Shown here piece after piece: positions 55,064 through 64,000 of a stretch of DNA of 64,000 nt (its first letter is position 1; every line of letters starts with the position of its first letter). The notes beneath the pieces are model-generated. The model was not told the DNA's origin and made no database searches. It was given only the letters and a program-made list of their open reading frames with translations. Origin of the DNA: Megaustenia siamemsis (lineage: Eukaryota; Mollusca; Gastropoda; Stylommatophora; Ariophantidae); the NCBI GenBank assembly GCA_032433765.1, contig JAVIAB010000008.1, positions 38,467,679-38,531,678 on the forward strand, written 5' to 3'. The position numbers were made by a program, and so were the translations under genes.

Positions 55064-56642
55064 AGTGCCGTCTTCGCGTTGAAGGTAGGCTACATGGAGC
55101 GCCATTCCGCTCTGTCTCTTGCTTTGATAGTGCAGGTTATCATTAATGTAACACGTCCATATTGGGAACTGCGATAGATCAGTTGTCAGTGAACTGGACT
55201 ACAAAGGACCAAAGGTCGGGTTCGATCCTGATCGACGGCTTCCAGATTCACCCAGCCTTAAATGGGTACCGGATTTTTTCTGGGTAAGCACAGCGGCACG
55301 GGCGTAATACCGACCACATTACACCAAAAGTCATGTGCCGAAAGTCTGTAAAATATTATGGTCACTAACACCATATTCCCTATACGCCACTTGGCGTGAC
55401 GGGGCACTTTACTTTTTTTTACTAGTCCATATTAGTCTTGTTCTGCTTCTACCTCTTTTACCTTGTATTTTTCCCTCCAATATTAATTTTAGTAAGCCGC
55501 TGCGTCTTTTAACGTGCCCAAAAAATCCCATTTGTCTTGTTTAAATTGTGTATAGTAGTTCTCTTTTCGTTTTTAGTTGTTTTAAGACTTCATCGTTTAT
55601 TTTATTTTCTTTCCATCCAATTGACATATATCTTCTATATATCCACATTGAAAGGCTTCAATTTTCTGTTCTGTTTTCTTGTCTATTGTTTGTTTCTGCA
55701 TCATACAGGAATGTTAAGAAGATAAAACATTTTGTTATTCTTAGTTTTAGTCCTGGTGTTATTTGTTTTCATATTAGTATATTTTTATGGCATTAAAATT
55801 AATTTTTGCCATTCCTATTTCTTTGGTTTTTTTCAGTTTTATATGATACACACGGTACATTTTCAGTCTCCAGGTCTATTCCTTTAACTTTGGTGTCCAC
55901 TTGTAGGTTTTTAGTATTATCTTTGCTTATGATCATAGTTTTAGTCTTTTTGATATTTATATCTAATCCATATTTTTTGTTTGTCATGTTTATTTCATTT
56001 AATAGTTGTACATCTTCAGGATTTTCTGCTAGTAATACAGTATCATCGGTATATCTTAGGTTATTGATTATCTATCTTTCCATCAATGTTTAAGCCTGGT
56101 ATCTCTGTGATGTATTTAAAGATTTGTTCAGTGTATAGAATGAAAAGCTTGGTGGTAGGATGCATCCCTGTCTTACTCCTCTTTTTATATCAATGGGTGT
56201 AGAGTTATCTTTGTTATATTTTATTATTATTGTTTTCTCCCAGTATAAATTACATATTAGTCGTATGTCTGTGTCATCTAGATGTACAACTTTTAGACAT
56301 TCCATAAGTTGTTTGTGGTGTAATCTATCAAAAGCTTTGGTGTAGTCTATGAAGCAGGCATATATTGACTTGTTTACTTCTGTGTACTTTTTGATCCTCA
56401 TGCATAAAATTTGGCTTCATTTGTCCCACTGTTTTTCCCCAATCCAAATTGTTGTTCTGCTAATTTAATGTTGATTTTATTCTGAATCCTTCCTGGTATC
56501 ACTTTTAGCAAGAGTTCTGTAACATGGCTCATTAGGCTTATTGTTCTTAAATCATTGCTTTCAACTTCACTATTCTTTTTAGGCAATACAATAAATGTTG
56601 ATGTTTTTAGTTTATTTAGTATGTATCAGGCATGATATATGT
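55064..56642 (-). mobile_element. LINE-A copy 6, RT region, with nested SINE-A and LINE-B
   Basis: The minus strand shows NDLRTISLMSHVTELLLKVI (56586-56398), FIDYTKAFDRLHHKQLMECL (motif A) and RGVRQGCILPPSF (motif B) at 56401-56090. Motif C then decays to YTDD, followed by the MTNKKYGLDINIKKTKTM segment and the C-terminus. SINE-A (55164-55424) and LINE-B (56643-56926) interrupt it. Frameshifts and a small deletion make it non-functional. Confidence 0.85.
55155..55433 (+). repeat. SINE-A inserted in LINE-A, 9-bp TSD
   Basis: The element is 55164-55424. GTCCATATT is duplicated at 55155-55163 and 55425-55433. The LINE-A sequence reads through when the insert is removed. Confidence 0.92.
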
Positions 56643-56890
56643 ATTATTATGAAGAAATTAGGAAGAAACAATCATCATTTGTTGGCCATGCAATAAGAAG
56701 AGAACAGCTGGAATATATTGTAACAACTGGAAAAATCGAGGAACGAAGAGATAGAGGGAAGAAAAGAGAAAAAATAACAGACAGCTTAAGAGAATGGCTT
56801 GGCAGAAGGTCAATAACGGAAATGATAAATAACTATTGCGATCGAAAGTTGTGGAGAGACATGATCACTTACGCCAGCAGGCCCGGTACT

Positions 56891-56921
<31 letters not shown>

Positions 56922-56937
56922 ATATGTCGTTAATAAT
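56632..56937 (+). mobile_element. LINE-B copy 5 with 11-bp TSD, nested in LINE-A
   Basis: 56643-56926 carries the last 84 codons in an intact frame (RKKQSSFVGHAIRREQLEYI to YASRPGT) and a long (GAT)n tail. The TSD is ATGATATATGT (56632-56642 and 56927-56937). Confidence 0.9.
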
Positions 56938-56944
56938 TAAATAG

Positions 56945-57300
56945 AGCACACAATTGAGGCCTTTGAAATGTGAAACTTTAGAAAAATTGGGAGAATTGGA
57001 TAAAAGGCAAAGAATATAATAAAGGAAGTTCTGAATGAGCTGACAATGAAAAAGAGCTATTTTAGAAAATGGCAACTGAGCTTTTTTTTTAATATGTGAA
57101 GAGACATAACACTTTTCTAAAAGTCATGTATCATCCTACAAGGTAGATGTGGCAGAGGCAGACCAAATCTAAAGTGAACTAATAACATCAAAAGGTGGGT
57201 CGGTTGAACCATTGACAATGTGCACTATCTAGACAAGAGAGAATAAAATGACGCACCAAGGTAGCCAACAGCTCGATGTGGAGACGGTATCCAATGAATG
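56945..57300 (+). mobile_element. LINE-A copy 7, decayed
   Basis: GAGGCCTTTGAAATGTG and decayed matches to the tail (CATCAAAAGGTGGGTCGG, CCAACAGCTCGATGTGGAGA) are recognisable. Confidence 0.6.
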
Positions 57301-57458
57301 AATGACACATAATGTTTTCTTTTATAGTACCTTGTTATGACGATCCTTGGACGTCCGCTCACTGGTTGCTAATAAAGCAACGGGTTGGTCGCTAAGACCC
57401 AATTTCATCGCGGTCAAATCTTGAATGTATTAAGAAAGGTCAGGTCATTTCCCAAAAT

Positions 57459-57861
57459 GACGTCAAGTTTAAAAGAGACTGTTAATTGGTGGGTGCTCGG
57501 CCAACCGCCGAAAAACAAACGAAAGACTCGAACCACCCAAACAAGCAATCGAATAAGCAGATACGACTTGAGGTCTTACTCACGAGAACAGAACCTCGCC
57601 TCGGAACAAGAGCCAGGGAGACTCGGAGTGAGCTCGGCTCCAAGACGTTTACGAGTAGGCATGCGTGGTGATGGAGACCGATTTCTCATTCGAAAACACA
57701 GCAACGTCTCCTATAGCAGCGTATCAGATATGGAAGTGGCTCGTGGAGACGCCCAGTTCTTTTGGTTGATCCGTTTACTGAGGAAAGTCAAGCATATTGT
57801 GCGAGGGATTTGTCTATATCCCTTCAGATCTGCCAAAACTGCCAATGCTGCAGCTTAGTTT
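57459..57861 (+). CDS. Candidate short or terminal-exon gene, unknown function
   Basis: The frame is open from 57373. The first ATG (57459, context CCCAAAATGA) gives 133 codons to TAG (57859-57861). The peptide is basic and Ser/Arg-rich in its first half (KNKRKTRTTQTSNRI, SRYDLRSYSRE) and ends with a hydrophobic/basic stretch (QFFWLIRLLRKVKHIVRGIC). The DNA is CpG-rich, not repetitive, and unlike any element in the window. An AATAAA lies 19 nt after the stop, as expected for a short 3' UTR. A weak acceptor TTTTATAG ends at 57327, but an in-frame TAA at 57370 separates it from this frame. I recognise no family. It could also be the tail of a larger gene or of an unknown element. Confidence 0.38.
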
Positions 57862-57879
57862 TAACTGATTGTCAGTCTA

Positions 57880-57885
57880 AATAAA
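57880..57885 (+). promoter_or_regulatory. Candidate poly(A) signal AATAAA
   Basis: Canonical hexamer 19 nt downstream of the 57459-57861 stop codon. Confidence 0.4.
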
Positions 57886-58256
57886 ATGTTGAACGTATAA
57901 CGTTAATTTACAACTAACATTTTTTTCTTATAAGGTCCTTTTTAGGGCCAATTTAAAAATAATACAACTTTCTCTAAATGATTTGGTTGACACAGTACCA
58001 GAGACTCGTTAGTATATGATAGCATTACTTACCCCTCTCCCCCGGACAGGGGGGAACTAAGCGCTGAAAAGTCAGGAAAGACCAGGTTAGGTAAGTTGTT
58101 AGTAGTACAGTATGGTGACAATGAATTGAGCGGTACGAAGAGAAAAAGAATTTATAACTCAATGGCAATGCAACGGAAATAAAGCATACAGCAAACTTAC
58201 ATCTTGCCCAAAATGTAAAAAAAAAAAACGGAAGATGAATAATACATTTTTTTTTT
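57886..58256. other. Unassigned stretch
   Basis: No gene or repeat is recognised. Confidence 0.4.
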
Positions 58257-58962
58257 TGTGTGTTCGCGCCAGCTGTTTTACCTCTGACGAAGTCCCTAGT
58301 TATGATTTAACTCTCCCTAGAGACTAGGAACTGAATTTTACGTGTTGCTTGCTTGCGTTCGACCGATGACTTAAGGAGTGTACCTCGTCATCATCCGCCC
58401 TTAAAAGGACGTTAAGTAGGCGTGTCTGCGTTGTGTTGTGGTTTACAGTATAACTGTGATATCTGCGCCTTTCGGCCCTACACATCCGACTTCAGCATGA
58501 CATTTTTTAGTACCGGGTTGTCTTCGATCCCTACTCGCATGGCCAGACTAGACATGGTATTATGTTACTAGAGGCACCACGGAGAGGTTGAGCAGGGTCT
58601 GGATGGTTCTAGTTCACCGACCCTGGCGCAAGCCATCATCTGTGGATCGCTGATAAATTCCAGCTCTGGTGCTGGTAGGCGCGCCTTCGCCTCCAATTTT
58701 GCGTGTTAATCCATTTTTCCCTGCCAGCCGTGTGCACAGGGGTCCCTCGCCGCACAGGCAAATAACTTCGTTTTCGGAGGGACTCATATTTTTTTCCGTC
58801 GATGAGTAATTGACGTTTCAAGCCGGGCCCCGCTGCTGAGACCCACGGTGGTTGCCGCAGACAGAAATCATAAATACAAATCCCAACTGGTGCAGCCATG
58901 ATTTGAACCCACAACCTCTTTGTACCGAGGCCGGCGTTTTGCCTCGAGACCAACCAACCCCC
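58257..58962 (-). repeat. SINE-C copy 4, split by Rep2
   Basis: The 3' end is at 58257-58346, the rest at 58695-58962, with head ACCAACCAACCCCC at the right. Within the left piece a short extra segment (GTTATGATTTAACTCTCCCTA) duplicates CCCTAG. Confidence 0.85.
58347..58694 (-). repeat. Rep2 copy 3, inserted in SINE-C with TSD
   Basis: AATTTTACGTGTT (58334-58346) and AATTTTGCGTGTT (58695-58707) flank it. The (GCTT)n at the left is the 3' tail on the minus strand. It defines Rep2 as a 348-bp element with an AAGC-repeat tail. Confidence 0.85.
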
Positions 58963-58969
58963 GGATACA

Positions 58970-59335
58970 GTAATTTTAATGTCATTAAAAATATACTATA
59001 AAACAATTAGGGGGCAAAACACCAGACCTGAAAACTAAGGATAGCAAGATGTTATATTTTCTCAACATTCATGTACAGTGTCGGAACATTGACATTATGC
59101 AAGAAAACTGAAAATTGAAACCTTTGAAAAGAAAGATTTATAGAAGAATTGGACAAATGTGGAAAGAAAGAAAAACAAATGAAGATGATGTTTTAAAACC
59201 ATACAAATGCGATTGTTACAGCATGTTTAAAAAAGCACAACAGCCTACTAAATGTAACCTTTCGTATGGAAAAAAAAAGTTAAAAGAGGCAGACCAAGCC
59301 TAACTCGGACGAGTAAGAGCAATGAATGGATATGT
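58970..59335 (+). mobile_element. LINE-A copy 8, decayed
   Basis: TGTCATTAAAAATATACTA and the following AETWT-like and KRKIYRRIGQ-like codons match the post-RT region. Multiple frameshifts. A hAT element inserted at its end. Confidence 0.65.
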
Positions 59336-60166
59336 CATTATACCAGTGGCGTATACTGGTTTTGGGGTCTGGCTGCCGCTGATATAATAAATAAAGACAT
59401 ACATTATATTCAGTAGGCTAACATGAAGTAATATCTGCTAATGACATCACTACATTTTAAATTACTTATTTGTGTATATTATATCCGTCTTGTTTGGGAC
59501 GAATATGTCTCGATGACTTTGTCATTGAAAGTACTGTTGGGTTGGTTTCTAAGTTTCTGAAGAAATGATTTCTCAATGGACATTATTGCCAAACCAGATA
59601 AGCGTTCTTGTGTCTGAGTTGAGCGACAATAAGATTTGATTCTCTTGAGAGCACAAAAAGTTCTTTCTACAGATGCTGATGCACATAGCGTAGTTATAAA
59701 TAGGTTAGGAAGTTCCAGCAATCAGACATAGTTTCACTTTCACTTTGTGACAATTCTGATTAGCTAGAGCTAAAAAAATAACCCATGAAGCCGCATTAGT
59801 TTAACGGTAGCTTAGCCGTATTATTTTGACGGCAGTTTTTTTTTTATGTCAAGGTCATTAATTCAAAGTCGGAGAGAAGAGAAATGTACCGCTGCTGATT
59901 AGCGGTTTAATGTACTATTTTTTAAAGTAGTTTTGGTCTCATTCACAAACGTTATAGTGGCCATAGGAAAATCTCGCTTTAATAAATGCAAATCAAAGCA
60001 AATAAATCATATTGGCCTACGAAATGTGTAATAGAATATTCGAAAATTTGTAATATAATTATGAAAAAAAATATAATAAATTATCATTTCCTTTTGTATT
60101 TCGGTAATATGTTCAGGCTATTTGCGCTAGCTGCGGTAGCATAGAGAATACGCCACTGCATTATAC
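59336..60166 (-). mobile_element. hAT DNA transposon, internally deleted, with TIRs and perfect 8-bp TSD
   Basis: The element is 59344-60158. The left TIR CAGTGGCGTATACT pairs with the right end AGAATACGCCACTG, with one mismatch in 14. The target duplication CATTATAC occurs at 59336-59343 and 60159-60166. An 8-bp TSD with CAGTGG-type termini is the hAT signature. Confidence 0.93.
59479..59721 (-). pseudogene. hAT transposase C-terminal dimerisation fragment
   Basis: An 80-codon frame reads CASASVERTFCALKRIKSYC and then RLSGLAIMSIEKSF. This is the conserved hAT dimerisation region with the SVERTFSALKRIK signature seen in ZMYM- and TTF-type hAT proteins. The RNase H-like catalytic core and zinc-finger part are missing, so the element could move only if an enzyme acted in trans. 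The stop lies 135 bp from the left TIR, as expected for the 3' end of a transposase gene. Confidence 0.85.
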
Positions 60167-60525
60167 TGCGTACAAACAATTTCCCCATCAAAATTCCTGA
60201 ACATACAATAAATCGGTCAACTATAGTTTTTACATTTATCAACCAGCTTTGAGTTACCATTATTATATATTTACCACACCTCACTATCCACCAATTAAAT
60301 CACTAAGATTTCATTTAAAAAGTCATTAACATGCAATATGAACAAACTAGGTCATCTATGAGTTGGCTATCACCTTTCACTACGAAACCATCCCTCTACA
60401 ACCCAACCACCACTCTGATACCATTCTACCCCTTCCGCCCCTAAAAAACATTAAAAGCAAACAAAATACAATCAGTCAGTCAGCGAAGAGTTGCCATTAT
60501 TAATATATTTTATCAATCGTTACCA
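60167..60525. repeat. Degenerate repeat of about 240 bp, also at 62478-62640
   Basis: GAGTTACCATTATTATATAT at about 60250 and GAGTTGCCATTATTAATATA at about 60489 are followed by similar sequences (AAATCACTAAGATTTCAT, AAATCACAAAGTTTCCAT). LINE-A copy 9 inserted in this repeat. Confidence 0.5.
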
Positions 60526-62477
60526 CCATATCACTCATCATCATCATCATCGAGTGCCTTCTCCGCAACGAAGGTTGGCTACCATGGAGCGCCATTCTAC
60601 TCTGTTTCTTGCTTTGATGGTGCAGGCTGTCATAGATTGACTTGTCCATCTTTTGATGTTACTCGTCCATGTTAGTTTTGGTCTGCCTCTGCCTCTTTTA
60701 CCTTGTATTTTCCCTTCCAATATTACTTTTAGTAGGCTGTTGTGTCTTTTTACATGCCCCAAACATTTCATTTGTCTTGTCTTAATTGTATTTAGTAGTT
60801 CTCTTTTTATTTTCAGTTGTTTTAAAACTTCATCGTTTGTTATCTTTTCTTTCCATTCAATTCTACCTATTCTTCTATAAATCCACATTTTAAAGGCTTC
60901 AATTTTCTGTTCTGTTTTCTTGTCTAATGTCCATGTTTCTGCTCCATATTGAGAAGATGTAACATTTTGTCATTCTTAGTTTCAGCCCTGCTGATATTTG
61001 TTTTGTTGTTAGTATATTTTTCATGGCATTAAAATTACTTTTTGCCATACCTATTCTTTTGTTTATTTCAATTTTGCATTTTCCATCATTGGTTATAGTA
61101 TGTCCCAGGTAGTTGTAGCTCTGGACTGTCTCCAGATGTATTCCATCAATTGTGATATTTAATTGTAGGTCTTGATAATTTTCTTTGTTTATGACCATAG
61201 TTTTAGTCTTTTTGATACTCATTTCTAGTCCATATTTTTTGCTTGTTATGTTTATCACATTAAGCAATTGTTGTAGGTCTTTATGATATGATTTTCTGCT
61301 AGTAGAACAGTATCATCAGCATATCTTAGGTTATTGATTATCTTTCCAATAATGTTTAGGCCTGGTATCTCTGAGATGTTTTTAAAGATTTGCTCAGTGT
61401 ATAGATTGAACAAGCTTGATGATAGGATGCATCCTTGTCTTACTCCTCTTTTTATGTCCATGGGTGTAGAGTACTCCTTGTTATATCTTATTATTGCTGT
61501 TTGCTCCCAGTATAAATTACATATTAGTCGTATGTCTGTGTCGTCTAGATTTATATCCTTTAGGCAGTCTATGAGTTGGTTATGGTGTATTCTGTCCAAA
61601 GCTTTGGTGTAGTCTATAAAGCAGGCATATGTTGGTTTGTTTACTTCTGTGTACTTTTCAATCAATGTTCTCATGCTGAATATGGCTTATTTTGCCCCAC
61701 TGTTTTTCCTGAATCCAAATTGTTGCTCATCTAATTCAGTATTGATTTTATTCTGAATCATTCCCTGTATAACTTTTAGTAAAATTTTTGTTACTTGGCT
61801 CATTAGGCTTATTGTTCTGAAATCACTGCATTCAACTGCACCATTCTTTTTAGGCAATGCAATGAAAGTTGATGTTTTTAGATCGTTTTGTATGTATCCT
61901 GTATGGTATATGTCATTGCACATGTCTGTGATCACTTCGATGCCAAACTCTTCTAGAGCCTGTATCATCTCTATCTGTATATTGTCAGGTCCTGCTGCCT
62001 TTCCCTTTTTCATTGTTATTATAGCTTTTTCTACTTCAGATTTCAGGATTTTATAGTTGTATGTACATTTTATGGCTGGCTTTTTGTCCCTTTCGTCATG
62101 AAATAATTCTGTTATATATTCTTGCCGTCTATCTATTATATCTTTGTTGTCTGTTAGCATTCTTCCCTCTTTGTTTGCAATACATCCGCTTCCTGCAGCT
62201 TTTTTGTCTTTATTAATCATTCTCTTTTTTTCTGTGTGCATCTCTCTTAAGTTTTGTTTACTTTCCATAGTTTCGACTTCTAGACATCTTTGGTTGAGCC
62301 AGTCTTCTTTTGCCTTTTTGCACATTCTCCGTATTTCATTGTCTATATCCTTGTATCTGGCAGTGTTTTTTGCTTGTCTTCTTTCTTCCATTTTTTCTAA
62401 GATTTTGTCAGTTATCCATTTTTGTTTTTTATTACTTTCTTTTTTGGGCAATGTTTTGCAGGATTCTCCATATCACT
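60526..62477 (-). mobile_element. LINE-A copy 9, longest, RT-bearing, with 10-bp TSD
   Basis: The element is 60536-62467, about 1.93 kb. The 254-codon frame 62451-61687 covers a charged linker, then KGKAAGPDNIQIEMI and TSTFIALPKKNGAVECSDFR, then TISLMSQV (RT motifs 0 to 2). The frame 61674-61255 has FIDYTKALDRIHH (motif A), RGVRQGCILSSSLFNLYTEQ (B) and NNLRYADDTVLLAE (C). The frames 61267-60899 and 60888-60547 hold the rest. Three frameshifts separate them. The endonuclease is missing through 5' truncation. The TSD is CCATATCACT. Confidence 0.93.
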
Positions 62478-62689
62478 ACCCGTCCCCTAAAATCACAAAG
62501 TTTCCATTTTAAAAAGTCGTTAAAATATAATTGAATAAAACACTCGATCAACTATTATTCGCTCAAAAACCATTGAAATAAAATAAAATACAATCACTCC
62601 GACAAATATAAGTCACCGCTATCAATAGAGCTTATCTATCTTTTACCCACCCACACTGCACATACCGTTCTTCCACTCTACCGTAAGCG
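62478..62689. repeat. Continuation of the degenerate repeat of about 240 bp
   Basis: It is the target sequence of LINE-A copy 9, resembling 60290-60535. Confidence 0.45.
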
Positions 62690-63345
62690 TGGATAGTGGA
62701 GAGATCCACGAATAATTGATTGGTACCCTAAGTGTGGATAGTGGAGAGATGCAGGAAGCATTGACCGGTACGATAGTGGAGAGATTAGGAATTATTGACT
62801 GGTACCCTAAGTGTGGATAGTGGAGAGATGCAGGAAGCATTGACTGGTACCCTAAGAGTGGATAGTGGAGAGATGCCGGAAGCATTGACTGGTACCCTAA
62901 GAGTGGATAGTGGAGAGATGCCGGAAGCATTGACTGGTACCCTAAGAGTGGATAGTGGAGAGATGCAGGAAGCATTGACCGGTACCTTAAGAGTGGATAG
63001 TGGAGAGATTTAGGAATTATTGACTGGTACCCTAAGTGTGGATAGTGGAGAGATGCAGGAAGCATTGACTGGTACCCTAAGAGTGGATAGTGGAGAGATG
63101 CCGGAAGCATTGACTGGTACCCTAAGAGTGGATAGTGGAGAGATGCAGGAAGCATTGACCGGTACCTTAAGAGTGGATAGTGGAGAGATTTAGGAATTAT
63201 TGACTGGTACCCTAAGTGTGGATAGTGGAGAGATGCAGGAATCATTGACTGGTACCCTAAGAGTGGATAGTGGACAGATGCATAAGCATTGACAGGAAAC
63301 CTAAGCGTGGAATAGTGGAGAGATTCAAGAAGCATTGACATCTGG
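62690..63345. repeat. 45-bp tandem array with 4-unit higher-order structure
   Basis: The unit is GTGGATAGTGGAGAGATGCA, then GGAAGCATTGACTGGTACCC, then TAAGA. Variants recur in the order TTTAGGAATTATT, GCAGGAAGC, GCCGGAAGC, GCAGGAAGC with ACCGGTACCTT. Open frames on both strands follow from the 45-bp period. Confidence 0.95.
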
Positions 63346-63404
63346 ATTCAACTGTACTTGATAATTGTGCCAACACTCTTCGACAGAACGACTGGAAAAG
63401 TGTA

Positions 63405-63407
<3 letters not shown>

Positions 63408-63450
<43 letters not shown>
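63408..63450. repeat. (TA)n microsatellite
   Basis: About 21 TA units. Confidence 0.9.
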
Positions 63451-63454
<4 letters not shown>

Positions 63455-63555
63455 TTCTTGTTATTGTTGGGGGATGGGGGAGTTTTGGGGTTAGCATTAC
63501 ACCACGCTTTCTATTTCAGGACAGAAATTCCGCATTTCACATATTTCTGGGTGAG

Positions 63556-63924
63556 TATATGAGCGGTTCCGGTTGGCTTACCACGGCAACAGCCGGGGTT
63601 CGTTCCCTGGCGAGGACACCTGGGTTTTACTAATTCCCTAAAAATTAGTGGGAGCCGCGATAGCTCAGTGGTTAGTGAACTGGACTACTACGGACAAGGG
63701 GTAGGGTTCGATCCCAACCGACGGCTCCGGGTTCACCCAGCCTTAAATGTGTACCGGATTTTTTCTGGGAAAATAAAAGCAGCACGGGCGTAATACCGAC
63801 CACATTACCCCAAAAATCATGTGCTGAAGGTCTGTAAAATATAGGGTCACTAACACCATATTTCCCTATACGCCACTTGGTGTGACGGGGGTACTTGACT
63901 TTTTTTTTTATATATGAGCGGTTC
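63556..63924 (+). repeat. Composite SINE copy III, 5'-truncated, with 14-bp TSD
   Basis: The element starts at 63570 inside the tRNA-like head (CGGTTGGCTTACC), then linker and full SINE-A to about 63910. The TSD is TATATGAGCGGTTC at 63556-63569 and 63911-63924. Confidence 0.93.
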
Positions 63925-63956
63925 GGTAGGTGGGATACATGGAATCTCTTATTATC

Positions 63957-63993
63957 AGTGGCACCAGTTCACTAACTACTGCTCTACCTTGGC
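63957..63993 (-). repeat. tRNA-like SINE head at the window edge
   Basis: TTCACTAACTACTGCTCTACC matches the head of the degenerate SINE at 9880-10016. The body continues left only weakly, if at all. Confidence 0.45.
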
Positions 63994-64000
63994 TTATATG

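Noticed and set aside
62643..63341. 232-codon minus-strand frame with a 15-residue repeat (ASLHYPLLGYQSMLP)
   Set aside because: It is produced by the 45-bp array; the plus strand is also open and there is no non-repeat protein around it.

Overview
This is a eukaryotic, almost certainly animal, nuclear window dominated by transposable elements and tandem repeats. It has no operons, no bacterial-type genes and no CRISPR array. The animal assignment rests on an exon of the metazoan LHFPL tetraspan family, tRNA-headed SINEs, non-LTR retrotransposon (LINE) reverse transcriptase remnants and a hAT transposase tail. A mollusc, perhaps a gastropod, is my best guess from the repeat landscape. That guess is inference, not demonstrated.

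Host genes. The only confident host coding sequence is a terminal exon at 33629-33867 (+), the C-terminal third of an LHFPL-like tetraspan protein. It has an AG acceptor, cysteines in the family spacing and an in-frame stop. It sits between a 60-bp intronic minisatellite and a 53-bp minisatellite whose first unit is the last 11 codons plus stop. Weaker candidates are 57459-57861 (+, poly(A) signal 19 nt past the stop), 18043-18268 (+, composite SINE inserted against its acceptor) and 41415-41567 (+). Most of the long open frames in the window are tandem arrays with units divisible by 3, or LINE debris.

Mobile elements. I separate LINE groups A to H by their C-terminal peptides and tails. LINE-A ends in (TGA)n and encodes an RSMVANL-type end; LINE-B and a sister group also end in (GAT)n; LINE-C has a C-terminal CCHC finger; LINE-D and LINE-E end in (GAA)n; LINE-G carries an RNase H domain. 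All copies are 5'-truncated or broken. SINE-A is the most abundant element (about 14 copies or pieces). SINE-B shares its body and tail but has a different head; SINE-C and SINE-D are unrelated. Three SINE-A copies are fused behind a second tRNA-like head, forming a dimeric SINE that moved as one unit, shown by target-site duplications (TSDs) of 13-14 bp. Rep1 to Rep4 are further retroposon-like families recognised because copies recur inside the window. One decayed hAT DNA transposon has terminal inverted repeats and a perfect 8-bp TSD.

Layout. 0-3 kb: LINE-D and a 36-bp satellite holding a captured LINE end. 3-10 kb: SINEs, Rep2, Rep3, a fold-back repeat and a 43-bp minisatellite. 10-14 kb: simple repeats (GTA, polypurine, GTTTA). 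14-18 kb: LINEs and a composite SINE. 20-23 kb: purine-rich DNA and a 37-bp array. 23-32 kb: SINEs and LINEs, with nested insertions at 31 kb. 32.5-36 kb: the LHFPL exon within minisatellites. 36-57 kb: mostly LINE and SINE remnants with several dated nestings. 57-64 kb: candidate gene, split SINE-C, hAT, the longest LINE-A copy, a 45-bp higher-order array and a third composite SINE.
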